Part shown: positions 55,566 through 64,000 of the stretch, one piece after another
Numbering within the stretch: position 1 is the stretch's first letter
Layout: each line of letters opens with the position of its first letter
NCBI GenBank assembly: GCA_025558095.1
Contig: JAIVFI010000031.1
Location: forward strand, 186,001 to 250,000
Source: Hyaloraphidium curvatum
Taxonomy: Eukaryota > Monoblepharomycota > Hyaloraphidiomycetes > Hyaloraphidiales > Hyaloraphidiaceae
DNA length: 64,000 nt
Direction: 5' to 3'
Position numbers and translations under genes: made by a program
The notes under the pieces: generated by a model
Told to the model about the DNA's origin: nothing
The model's input: only the letters and a program-made list of their open reading frames with translations
Databases searched by the model: none

Positions 55566-57157
55566 CTACAGGAACGACCTCAAGATGTTGGCGCGGACCG
55601 AAATATCATCCGCCTTGGCACCATCCGTAGACCCGGCCTTGATCAGCTTCTCCAGCCTTGAACGTTGCGTGAGCGCGGGGAAGGGACCAGCCTCGGCAGC
55701 CTTACCTGGCAAGCTCAGTTGCCGCGTGGCCGGTCTTTCCGGACGCGATCTTCTCCATGACTTTGACGTAGCTGCGGGGGCTGTTGGCAACGGCAGGCAG
55801 AAGCGTCCAGCAAGGGCACGTACTATTGGGCTCCCTTGGATCCCAGGTCCGACGCCACCTTCTTGGCCTTCTCCACAAGCTCAGCGTACGCAGATTCCGA
55901 AGCCGACTTGAGCTCCTGTGCAATCTCGTCGAGCTCGGAGATCTTGCCGGCCTGCCCGAGGCTTCAGCGTGGATCGCGAGCACCCAACCAACGCACGCCC
56001 ACCGTCTCGGCCAATCCCCCTCCGACGGTCCGGTGGGTGCCGCACTTTTCGTTCAGGAACTTGATAAAGTCCTCCTCCGAGCGCCCGCCTTTGAATTCGT
56101 CAGCACCGCCTCGCGCGTCTGGCGAAGTACCACTCGAACCTTCGTAGCTCACGGGTTCCTTAGCCCCGCCAGCCGGGAAGAACTTGATCGTAGGGTAGCC
56201 CTGAATGCCGTACTTCTCGGCGACCGAAGTGGCCGCGGTGGCATCCAGGTTGGCGACCACGCAGTTCGCCTCCCGCGCGAAGTCCTTGGCCACCTTTTCG
56301 TAGGTAGGCGCGAGCGCTGAAGGGATGGCACGTTAAGCACCCTGGGCAGAGGAATCGAGTTGCATTACACACATTTCTGGAGCCCGATTCCACGTTGGAG
56401 TTGGAGACAAAGGAAGATCAGGTCCGACGCGCAGCTAGAGGCTCGAGACCACCCACGCAGTGGCCGCACCACGGGGCGTAGAATTCAACGAGCACACCCT
56501 TGTCGTTGTCCATCACCACAGAGTCAAAGTTGGCGCTGTCCAGAACCGTGACTTCCGAGACGACCTTCTTCACGCGGGCCTGGATGCCGGTCTTTTCCGA
56601 AATGAAGGCCGTAAAGTCCTTGAGGTCCCGCCCCCCACTGTAGTCCTCGGGCTGCGTAGAGCCCTTCGGGAACCACTTCAGCGTCGGGAACCCAGAGACC
56701 CCGAACTTCTGGCCGATATCGCGGTGAGCATCCGCGTCGATCTTCGCGATGACGATATCCTTGGCATGGTTGTATGCCTCTCCAAGCTGCTCATAGGTAG
56801 GCGCGAGGTTCTTGCAATGTCCACACCATCTGGCGTCCCGGGCGTGTCATGACGATGAATGCTGGGCGACAGAGCCAAGGGTCCCGGGACTTACGGGGCA
56901 TCTGCGAAGCGGGGACGTGTCAGCGGGCGCAAGCAACTCGCGGCAATAAAATCACGCACAGAATTCCACGAGCGCGGGCTTAGACCCGTCGATGATCTGT
57001 TGGCGAGCGGGGCAGGCTTCAGGGCGGAGGGACGCCGCGACGCGTGCGGCCTCACGGCGTCGAAGTTCTCCGGCGTGAGGTCCACGACGGCGGCCGAAGC
57101 GCTCGCAATGAGCGCCGCGAGCAGCGCGGCGACGAACGCGGCAGCGAGGCGGGCCAT
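55566..57157 (-). CDS. Protein disulfide isomerase with two thioredoxin domains and ERp29 C-terminal domain
   Basis: ER oxidoreductase that forms and rearranges disulfides. The start at 57157 gives a signal peptide (MARLAAAFVAALLAALIASA), then VVDLTPENFDA joined to IIDGSKPALVEF. The first active site is assembled through a 7-nt exon at 56895-56901 (ATGCCCC): EF + YAP + WCGHCKNLAP. Second active site at about 56460: VLVEFYAPWCGHC, then LAPTYEKVAKDF, NLDATAATSVAEKYGIQGYP and FKGGRSEEDFIKFLNEK. The C-terminal helical ERp29 domain (about 55990-55566) ends ISVRANILRSFL. No KDEL/HDEL-like retrieval signal is seen. Length about 370 residues, as in ERp38/TigA proteins. Confidence 0.92.
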
Positions 57158-57229
57158 TGTTTCGGTCGTCACTTTGCCACGTCTGAGGGAGTTGAACCTT
57201 AACCGTGCAGAACTGCACCCGGCGTCCCC

Positions 57230-59458
57230 ATGCCCCCGCCGGGACCCGCGGGGCCTCCTGCGTGCCAGATATGCCTGTCAGGCATGCATGAGCCGTGTCG
57301 CACGCCCTGCGGCCACGATTTCTGGTTCGGCGGAGCCCGCGCGCCCGCCGCACCGTTCTCACCGATCGCCCCTCCTCAGCTACGGCTGCGTCGCCCGGCA
57401 CCTCCAATCCTCGCGCGCGTGTCCCGTGTGCCAACAAGGTCTCGATCTCTCCCAGGTCGAGCCCATTCACGTACCGGGGCCCGCCGTTTCCGCTTCCCAG
57501 CCGCGCCTAATGGAGCTGCAGCGGGTTCTGACCGAGGACGGAGCCCGCCTGACGACCAAGGACATCGATTCCCTCATGAGCGTGCTGCTGTCGAAAAAGA
57601 GGAGCCTCGAAGCACCGCAACGGAAAGAGACGTTTGAGCTGCTGGAGCACTTTCTGACTGCGACGCGCTCGTCGAAGGAGGCCCAGCTCAAGAGGCTCCA
57701 GAGCGAGCTCGATGTTGTCCGCTCCGACATTCGCACCGTGCGGACGGAGCTGCGCGCGATGGACTCCAGCCGGGCCGACGAGGACTACGGTCCGCCACGG
57801 GCCGACGATGAAGGCGCTGGCAGCGGGGACGAGGACCTCGGGAGCATCGGATCTGTTCCGGTCGCGCGGGCCAGGAAAAGGCCCCGCACTGCCGATGGTG
57901 AGGATGTGCTGGACATGGGTGGGGGCCCGTCGACGACGGGTGCACCGGACGTTGCGGGCAGGGAGGGCTTGCGAGCCGAGCAGGTTTCCCGCATCGAACT
58001 CCATCAGAAGGATCTCGAGGAAGGCTACTTCGGATTGCGGGTGAAGGATGGAGGGGGGACCGGCGGCCGTGTCGCAGATCTCGAGGACTTTGGCTCGGAG
58101 CTGCAGAAGGTCACCGCGAAGCACAGTCTGAGGACAATCGCCAATCTCTTCTATGGGGACACTCTGTCGAGCAACCAGAACTCGATCGTATCCTCGATAT
58201 GCTTCGACAAGGACGATGAGTTCTTTGCGACCGCGGGGGTGACGAAGCGCATCAAGATCTTCGAGTTTGCGAGCATAGCAGCGGGTGGGTGGCGGGCCGC
58301 CTCGGTGAGAGCCCGCAAGTCTCACCTCCATTAAGGTGACGGCCCAAACACCGATATTGCGGAACCGCGCGTGCCTCGCGCACGCAGCGTGCTGCGCCGC
58401 ATGGCCACCAATGCCCCGCCGGACGACGACAACGCCGATGAAGCCGACGATGCCGCGGACGATATACCCACATACCCTGTCCGCGAAATGACGTGCCGCA
58501 GCAAGATCAGTTGCCTCTCGTGGAACTCGTTCTTCAAGTCGCAGATTGCCTCGGCCGACTACGAGGGGACGGTTACGCTCTGGGACAGCAGCACCGGGTT
58601 GCCCACTCTGCACTTTGACGAGCACGAGAAGAGGGCATGGAGTGTGGACTTTTGTCGCAAAGATCCGAAGGTTTTGGCGAGCGGCAGCGACGACTCGAAA
58701 GGTGACTCTCTAGCGTGCAATGCAGAGACGGCCGCCGACGCTCCGTTCTCAGTCAAGATCTGGACGACGAACGACAAGCGTTCCGTGTGCACTATCGAAA
58801 GCAAGGCCAACGTTTGCTCCGTGAAGTTCAACCCCGAGAGGCCGGAGTACCTTGCCTTTGGTTCCGCGGGTTCGTGTGTGGGAAGCCACGTCCTTCCAGG
58901 CTGACTCTCGGACCCGCAGATCACTCGGTTCATCTGTACGACATCCGAAAGAGCGATGCACCGCTGCACAGATTCGAGGGGCACAAGAAAGCCGTGTCCT
59001 ACGTTTCGTTCCGCAGCGAGGACCAGATGGTCACGGCCTCGACCGACGGGACGCTGAAGCTGTGGAGCGTCGAGACTTCGATACGCGAGGGGAAGTCCAA
59101 GGTGGTCAGGACCTTCACCGGGCACTCGAACGAGCGGAACTTTGTCGGCCTGAGCGTCAGCGCGGACTCGGAGCTGATCGCCTGCGGTGCGTGGCGCGAT
59201 CCGCCCTGCGCACTCCGCCGCTAACCGTGTGCGACGGCAGGATCGGAAACGAATGCCGTCTACGTCTACCACCACAAGGTCCAGAGCCCCATTCTCGTAC
59301 ACAGGTTCGGGGCTTCCAAGAGCGTTTTGACTGGAGAGCCGGCGCCCGAGGACGTGCAGTTCGTTTCGAGCGTGTGCTGGACGCGGAGGTCCCCCAACTT
59401 CCTCGTCTCGGGCAATTCGCTGGGGCGAATGAAGATCAGCCGTTGGCACGATGAGTGA
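57230..59458 (+). CDS. COP1-type E3 ubiquitin ligase (RING, coiled coil, WD40)
   Basis: COP1 ubiquitinates transcription factors recruited by its WD40 domain. Start ATG 57230. The spliced RING is C3HC4: [38 protein letters not shown] (the intron 57332-57390 restores the FCYGC pair). The coiled coil (about residues 100-190) reads [20 protein letters not shown], then [20 protein letters not shown]. The COP1-specific link precedes seven WD repeats: [39 protein letters not shown]. Later blades include [57 protein letters not shown] and [10 protein letters not shown]. Stop TGA 59456-59458. The WD40 is much closer to COP1 than to generic RING-WD proteins. Confidence 0.93.
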
Positions 59459-59503
59459 CTGTGTGCACGCTCACGGTCGAGGCCGGGTTGCAATGGGCTG
59501 GTG

Positions 59504-60729
59504 ATGGGGTGGAACGATTCCCACGCGACCACGCGAGACATCCTGTACCCCTCAATGCTCAACGCGACGGTTGCCAGCGCCCCGCTGGCGGGCGGCGCGG
59601 TGCCGTTGACGTACCTGGAGGAGAAATGGATGTCCATGTTCGAGGGACGGAACCAATGGGTCGTCCTGACCGTGTTCCTGTTCGTCATGCACGAGTCGGT
59701 CTACTTCCTGGCCGCACTTCCGTACATGATCAGCGACTGCTTCACGGCGATGCACCGGTTCAAGATTCAGCAGGTCGGTGGCAGCTCGGTCGCGATGCGC
59801 CGGCTGGAGCTCACGGCTAGCGCCGGGACCAGAACCGCGAGAACGACTCGAACCTCCTGTGGAAGTGCCTGAAGCGCATTCTGTTCAACCATTTCTTTAT
59901 CCAACTGCCGATGATGATCTTTTTCCATCCCATGGCGGAGATGCTGGGCATGGAGATCTTTGCGCCGTTCCCGACATGGTGGGTAGGCGACGGACATTGG
60001 GCTGGAGCTCAGTTTCGGGCCGGAACGGACACCGTTCCGGTTTTTGGTGGATGGCCTAGGGCTGCGTCGGGCCGGCAATGTGGCCGTGGGGCGTTTGGTG
60101 TGGTTCAGGACACTGAGCAACCTGCTCGCCAGGTCCACCATGGCATACCAAGTCGCGATCTTCATGGTTTTTGAGGACTTTTACCACTACTGGGCGCACC
60201 GAGCGCTGCACAATGGCATTTGGTACCAGAAGATTCACAAGGTACGCGGAACCGCGGCCGCCTCGCGGCCTGAGCCTTATCGATCCGCCGCGCAGATCCA
60301 CCACGACTTCACATCGCCCTTCGCCATCACCGCCGAGTACGCCCACCCATTGGAGACTCTGATCCTGGGCTTCGGCACGACCGGGGGCCCCATCATCTGG
60401 GTCGGGCTGACGGGCAACCTGCACATCATCACCCTTCTCACTTGGGTCTCGGTCAAGATTCTCCAGGCCCTGGAGTCCCACTGCGGCTATGACTACCCGT
60501 GGTCGCTGCGGCGATGGCTGCCGTTCTGGGCAGGAGCCGACCACCACGACTACCAGTTGGTGATTTCCGGCTTGACTGCGTGGCGATGCTGACTTTGTAC
60601 CGCAGCCACATGGCCTTCGTGGGCAACTTCGGTAGCCAGTTCCGCTGGTGGGATGCCATATTCGGTACCGATTCTGGATACCGGAAATGGAAGGAGCAGC
60701 AAGCATCCGCAAAGGCCAAGAGCTTGTGA
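59504..60729 (+). CDS. ERG25: C-4 methylsterol oxidase
   Basis: Di-iron ER membrane enzyme that oxidises the C4-methyl groups of 4,4-dimethylzymosterol in ergosterol/cholesterol synthesis. ATG 59504 (MGWNDSHATTRDILYPSML); 59549 is an in-frame alternative. Membrane segments: VVLTVFLFVMHESVYFLAAL and QVAIFMVFEDFYHYWAHRAL. Histidine boxes: HRALH, then HK joined to IHHDF (box 2, restored by the intron ending at about 60297), and HHDY joined to HH (box 3, restored by the intron 60559-60610). Other landmarks: TAEYAHPLETLILGFGT, SHCGYDYPWSLRRWLPFWAG and GSQFRWWDAIFGTDSGY. The start is only 45 nt after the COP1 stop on the same strand. Confidence 0.94.
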
Positions 60730-60789
60730 CCTGGCCCAACCTCTGTCTCACGATACCACCATCTAGAGCCGCTATAGAGTAGTTCCACC

Positions 60790-61592
60790 TCATTCGCCCG
60801 CCGCGTCCCGGGCCTGTCCCTCGCTTGCGCGCTTTGGGGCTGCCTTCCCTTCGGAGGCAACACTGTGTTCATCCGCCGAATGGCCCGAATCCGACGATGA
60901 ATCTTCTTCGCCGTTGGCACTGCTGTCCGAGCTATCCGTTTGGCTTAGAACTTCGATCCCCCGTCTTCGGCCTGCCGTGGTCGCCGCCGGCACCGAATTG
61001 TCCAGAGAAGAAGTGTCCGTGCCTTCGTCGTCGTACTCGCCTTCACTGTCTTCGTTGTCTTCCAGAGTCTCAACAGTCCCATCGGCTGGAAGAACGTGGG
61101 AAGGAGCAGCCAGTACCCTTTCTGCGCCTGGCACAACGTCGTAGAGTCCCACTCCCAGGCGCTGCGACGCTGTTTCAGGCGCCCTCGTGGGCAGTTGGCA
61201 CTCAGCAGCGCTCACCATTTCGATGACCGGACCAGCATCCCCGGAAAGCTCCTCCATGTTGTGCTTCGCTGCGGCGTGCGGATCCTTCTCCACGGCCTCC
61301 TTCAGCTCCTTGTTCGCGGAGGCAATCTGGGGCAGGAAAGCCGCCACACGGGAGAGAACTGGATGCAAGAAAGCTATGATGTCACTCGCTGATCGTCGCA
61401 AGACGATGCCGCGGACGCACGTGCGGTTGGTGGCGGTAGTCTCTCTGTCCCCGGGCCCGACGGCCGGAGGAGCGCGACTACAGCATCGTGGGGGTCAGAG
61501 ACCCCGTCTGGGTCACACGGCATTCTTGTACTTATGCGCTGCTCCTTGGTCGTCGCCGGTTCCAGGGATTCGCGCTCCCGGGATTCGGACAT
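60790..61592 (-). CDS. NOPCHAP1-like protein (DUF4598)
   Basis: NOPCHAP1 in animals links NOP58 to the R2TP chaperone during box C/D snoRNP assembly. Start at 61592 (MSESRERESLEPATTKEQRI). An intron of about 47 nt near 61420-61374 joins RLPPPTA to PFLHPVLSRVAAFLPQIASA, the family signature (bulky helix ending FLPQ-x3-AN). A second intron in VIEM joins to RLGVGLYDV, matching the second conserved block (IEM-x-LGLGV). The C-terminal 90 residues are acidic and Ser-rich, as in the animal proteins. Start and first intron are inferred. Confidence 0.7.
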
Positions 61593-61639
61593 GGTTGTGT
61601 TGTTTGTTCTGGCGTCGGGAACCGTGCGTCTCTCGTGAA

Positions 61640-62772
61640 TCATCTCTTTGGATACAGGTAACGGAAGGCGAGCGACTGCAGCAGGCTGTACGAGCTTGAC
61701 GTCAGCCAAAACATGCACAAGGCCTGACGAAGGGGACGTCAGCGCAAGCAGCACGAGCGATGGCAGCGACGCACCACGGGTATCTGGGTCGCGATCGGGA
61801 CGCTGGCGACAGCAAACACGCGGAATGCATTGATGATCATCCTCTGCCGGCGCGTGACCATGTTTCCTGCAAACATCTGTCAACGAAGGCGGTGAGTGGC
61901 TACGTGCCTGGGGAAGACCACGCACGTTCGCACCTCAACGTTGATGAGATGCGTCGCTCCAATAAGCAGCGGAAACATCCACGTCGGATCCGGGAGATGG
62001 ATGTCTGTCCACACTGAAAAACCCCCATAGATGAAGCCGGGATTGCACCTGTCCGGGGTTTCCAGGAACGGCAGCGGGAACGCAGACATGTATCGCAGGG
62101 TGAGCGACATTGTCAGGAAGAAGGGGAGCTGCACCCATGGCAGCAGAAAGGTCCGCCGGGGATGACAATCGTACGTCCGGTACAGTTCCTCGACCTTGTC
62201 CCTCATCTGCGACATCCAATTAGGTGCCAGTAACTGTTGAGCCGTTCCCGCCTCACCAGCTGCCCAACGCGCTTCTCTGGTTGGGCCGATCCTCTAGCGC
62301 CCGCTGCCATGGACTCCATGTCTACTTGCCGCCGGAAAGTCTGCTCCCAAGAGAGGATCACGGGTCGGAGGTTGCGGAGCCTTTGCTGACGGGTGCGCTG
62401 CACCACCGCGATCGGAAGAGTAAGGAAAGTCCTCAAAGCCACTGTCACCACGACGATTGTGGCCCAGTACGGCAGTCCAGCGGCGTGAATAGTTTCCAGA
62501 AGAGCCTGCGTGGCGATGAGGGGGTGAAAGGACGCCAGGGCCGGCGTGGTCGACATGTGGCGTCGTGTTGACGGCAGGATCGGTCGGCGACGAAACGGTC
62601 CCGGTACTGAGCTCATGGAAGTCCCAAAGGTCCGCTCCGATAGCTTCCGAGGCCATGCAGGGGTTCCGGAGCTAGGAATCGGAGCAACTGTCCAGCTGCT
62701 CATGGCGCTTCTCCGCATCAGTGCATGTCCTCGCAAAACGGAGCCCCTCCAAAGACGACAAGAAAGAAGCAT
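61640..62772 (-). CDS. Mitochondrial inner-membrane insertase, COX18/OXA1 (YidC) family
   Basis: Inserts mitochondrially encoded proteins into the inner membrane; COX18 exports the Cox2 C-tail. The start at 62772 gives an Arg-rich presequence (MLLSCRLWRGSVLRGHALMR). Then ATQALLETIHAAGLPYWATI, VVVTVALRTFLTLPIAVVQR (TM helices), YRTYDCHPRRTFLLPWVQLP, FFLTMSLTLRYMSAFPLPFL, FSVWTDIHLPDPTWMFPLLI, RVFAVASVPIATQIP and, after an intron of about 50 nt, ALCMFWLTSSSYSLLQSLAF. The stop TGA is 61642-61640. The short length, YXXXXCHP motif and lack of a long matrix tail favour COX18 over OXA1. Confidence 0.85.
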
Positions 62773-62862
62773 TGTTGGCTGCGCAGAACGCGCGCTGTCC
62801 GCAGAGGGCAAGCTCTATGCAGCTTCGCGTGGTCGGTCTTCGAACACGGTCTGGCGCGGCGA

Positions 62863-62867
62863 CCAAT
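62863..62867 (+). promoter_or_regulatory. CCAAT box in the COX18/p24 divergent promoter
   Basis: GACCAATCA, a full NF-Y-type context, 70 bp upstream of the p24 start in a 164-bp divergent gap. Confidence 0.4.
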
Positions 62868-62936
62868 CAACGCTTGCCACGCGCCCATCCCCAACCCACG
62901 GTCTCCGCGCGGCAATCATCCGCGCTCAGAGTGGCA

Positions 62937-64000
62937 ATGGGTTCGGCGACGCGACGGACGCGTTTCGCGTCACGCTTCGCGTCCGCCCTGCTTCTGGTTG
63001 CGGTCCTTGCTCTTTCGCTAGGACCCGCCCGCGCGCTCCACTTCTACCTGGAGGGCTCGGAGGAGAAGTGCTTTATTGAGGAGCTTCCGAAGGACACGCA
63101 CGTCGTCGGTTCGTGGCGGCGGGTCTGGCCTGGTCGACGGGAACCTGAGCCTCGGTGTCTTGGATAGGAACGTACCGAACGGAGGAGTTCAATGAGAACA
63201 TCCAGAAGTACGGCGTGAATCCTTCAGTGGCCGTGCAGATCACCGTGGAGGTTGGTCCTCATGGCCGAACAGAGACTCGGCTCCCGCTCAAAGGGCCCGC
63301 AGGAACTGCCGGATCGCCATCGAGTGCTGAACCAGAAGGGTGCAGCGCAAGGCAAATTCACCTTCACTTCCGCAGACGCGGGGGACCATGCGATATGCCT
63401 CTCGACCAGTGCTTCCAGCGGCTGGTTCACACGCTCCAAAATCGTGGGTCGATAGCTGAATTGGCGCGTTCGGCTTCCTAACCACTGCGAATCGGCTAGA
63501 GATTCCACCTGGAGCTTTCGATTGGCGATTCCCCGGCAGAATCAAGCGGGAACCAGGCAAAGGAGCTGCTTGGAGGTTAGTTATCTTGAACCGAATGGGG
63601 GTCCCGTATCAACTTCTATTGCCTCCACCAGACCTGGCGATGAAAGTCAGGGAGCTGAACAGCAGGGTTCAAAACATCCGTCGCGAGCAGCAATACCAGC
63701 GCGAGCGGGAGGCGGAGTTCCGCGACACATCTGAGCTGACAAACTCTCGGGTCATCTACTGGACCATCGCTCAGCTTCTTGTGTTGGGCATCACGGCCTA
63801 CTGGCAGCTCTCGTGAGTCTCTGTGGGCATGTGTTTTGCGATCTGCCGCTCACGTGGACGGACCATCTCCCCAGGCACCTCCAAAAGTTCTTCATTTCGA
63901 AGAAGGTTCGTGGACTCGAGCGGAACGGAGCGTGGTCAACTAATGCAAAGTCCCCACGTTTAGATCGTTTGAGGCATCCATGTAGTGCCCGTTCGCTGCA
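62937..64000 (+). CDS. p24/EMP24 family ER-Golgi cargo receptor (p24 alpha type), 3' end uncertain
   Basis: Type I membrane protein of COPI/COPII vesicles. Start 62937 with signal peptide (ASALLLVAVLALSLGPARA) and the mature start LHFYLEGSEEKCFIEELPKD. Introns restore VVGTYRTEEFNENIQKYGV, then ITVE joined to ELPDRHRVLNQKG, FTFTSADAGDHAICLSTSA (GOLD domain), RFHLELSIGDSP, the coiled coil VRELNSRVQNIRREQQYQRE, and TM VIYWTIAQLLVLGITAYWQL. An intron at 63815-63873 joins SHLQKFFISKK, so the tail carries the FF and dilysine COPI/COPII signals. From 63906 the frame stays open to the window edge; whether a last intron follows SKK cannot be decided here. Confidence 0.9.

Overview
The window is nuclear DNA of a GC-rich, intron-dense eukaryote, most likely an early-diverging (chytrid-like) fungus. 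Nearly every host gene is cut by short GT-AG introns of about 40-80 nt, and exon joins restore family-consensus proteins. The class V myosin motor and DIL domain, the sterol C4-methyl oxidase, the ORM protein and the Ste7/Sps1-type kinases all look fungal. Two genes are unusual for Dikarya: a COP1-type RING/WD40 ubiquitin ligase and an L7Ae protein resembling SECIS-binding protein 2. Selenocysteine use is known from a few early-branching fungi, so this supports, but does not prove, a placement there.

Layout. 1-13650 is a tightly packed gene block: the last exon of a metaxin-like gene, eIF6, glycogen phosphorylase, the tRNA thiolase CTU1/NCS6, a PLP-binding (YggS/PLPBP) protein, AP-2 alpha adaptin, and an SBP2-like/ankyrin fusion. 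13921-36215 is a transposon island. It holds at least six fragments of one LINE family, a composite Ty1/copia element of about 12.9 kb (two copies, A and B, in one insertion with a 5-bp target duplication), and a second, internally deleted copia-like element with its own 144-bp LTR. 36470-64000 is a second compact gene block: TFIIIA, ORM, NDUFA9, a small unknown protein, a MAP kinase kinase, a SENP6/7-type SUMO protease, a GCK kinase, myosin V, a low-complexity protein, PDI, COP1, ERG25, a NOPCHAP1-like protein, a COX18/OXA1 insertase and a p24 cargo receptor that runs to the window edge.

The host genes are unrelated housekeeping genes, not a pathway cluster. Spacing is extreme: convergent stop codons 3 nt apart (PLPBP/AP-2 alpha), a stop/start overlap (CTU1/PLPBP), 44-75 nt between other convergent pairs, and divergent promoters of 96-183 bp, several with a CCAAT box.

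The most interesting content is: (i) the history that can be read in the copia composite (solo-LTR insertion, then LTR-LTR inversion, leaving one intact gag and one intact pol in different copies, and a primer-binding site matching the tRNA-Lys(CUU) anticodon arm); (ii) the SBP2-ankyrin fusion; (iii) microexons of 7, 18, 20 and 30 nt. Gene models were spliced by eye from family conservation. Where an end is uncertain, the entry says so.
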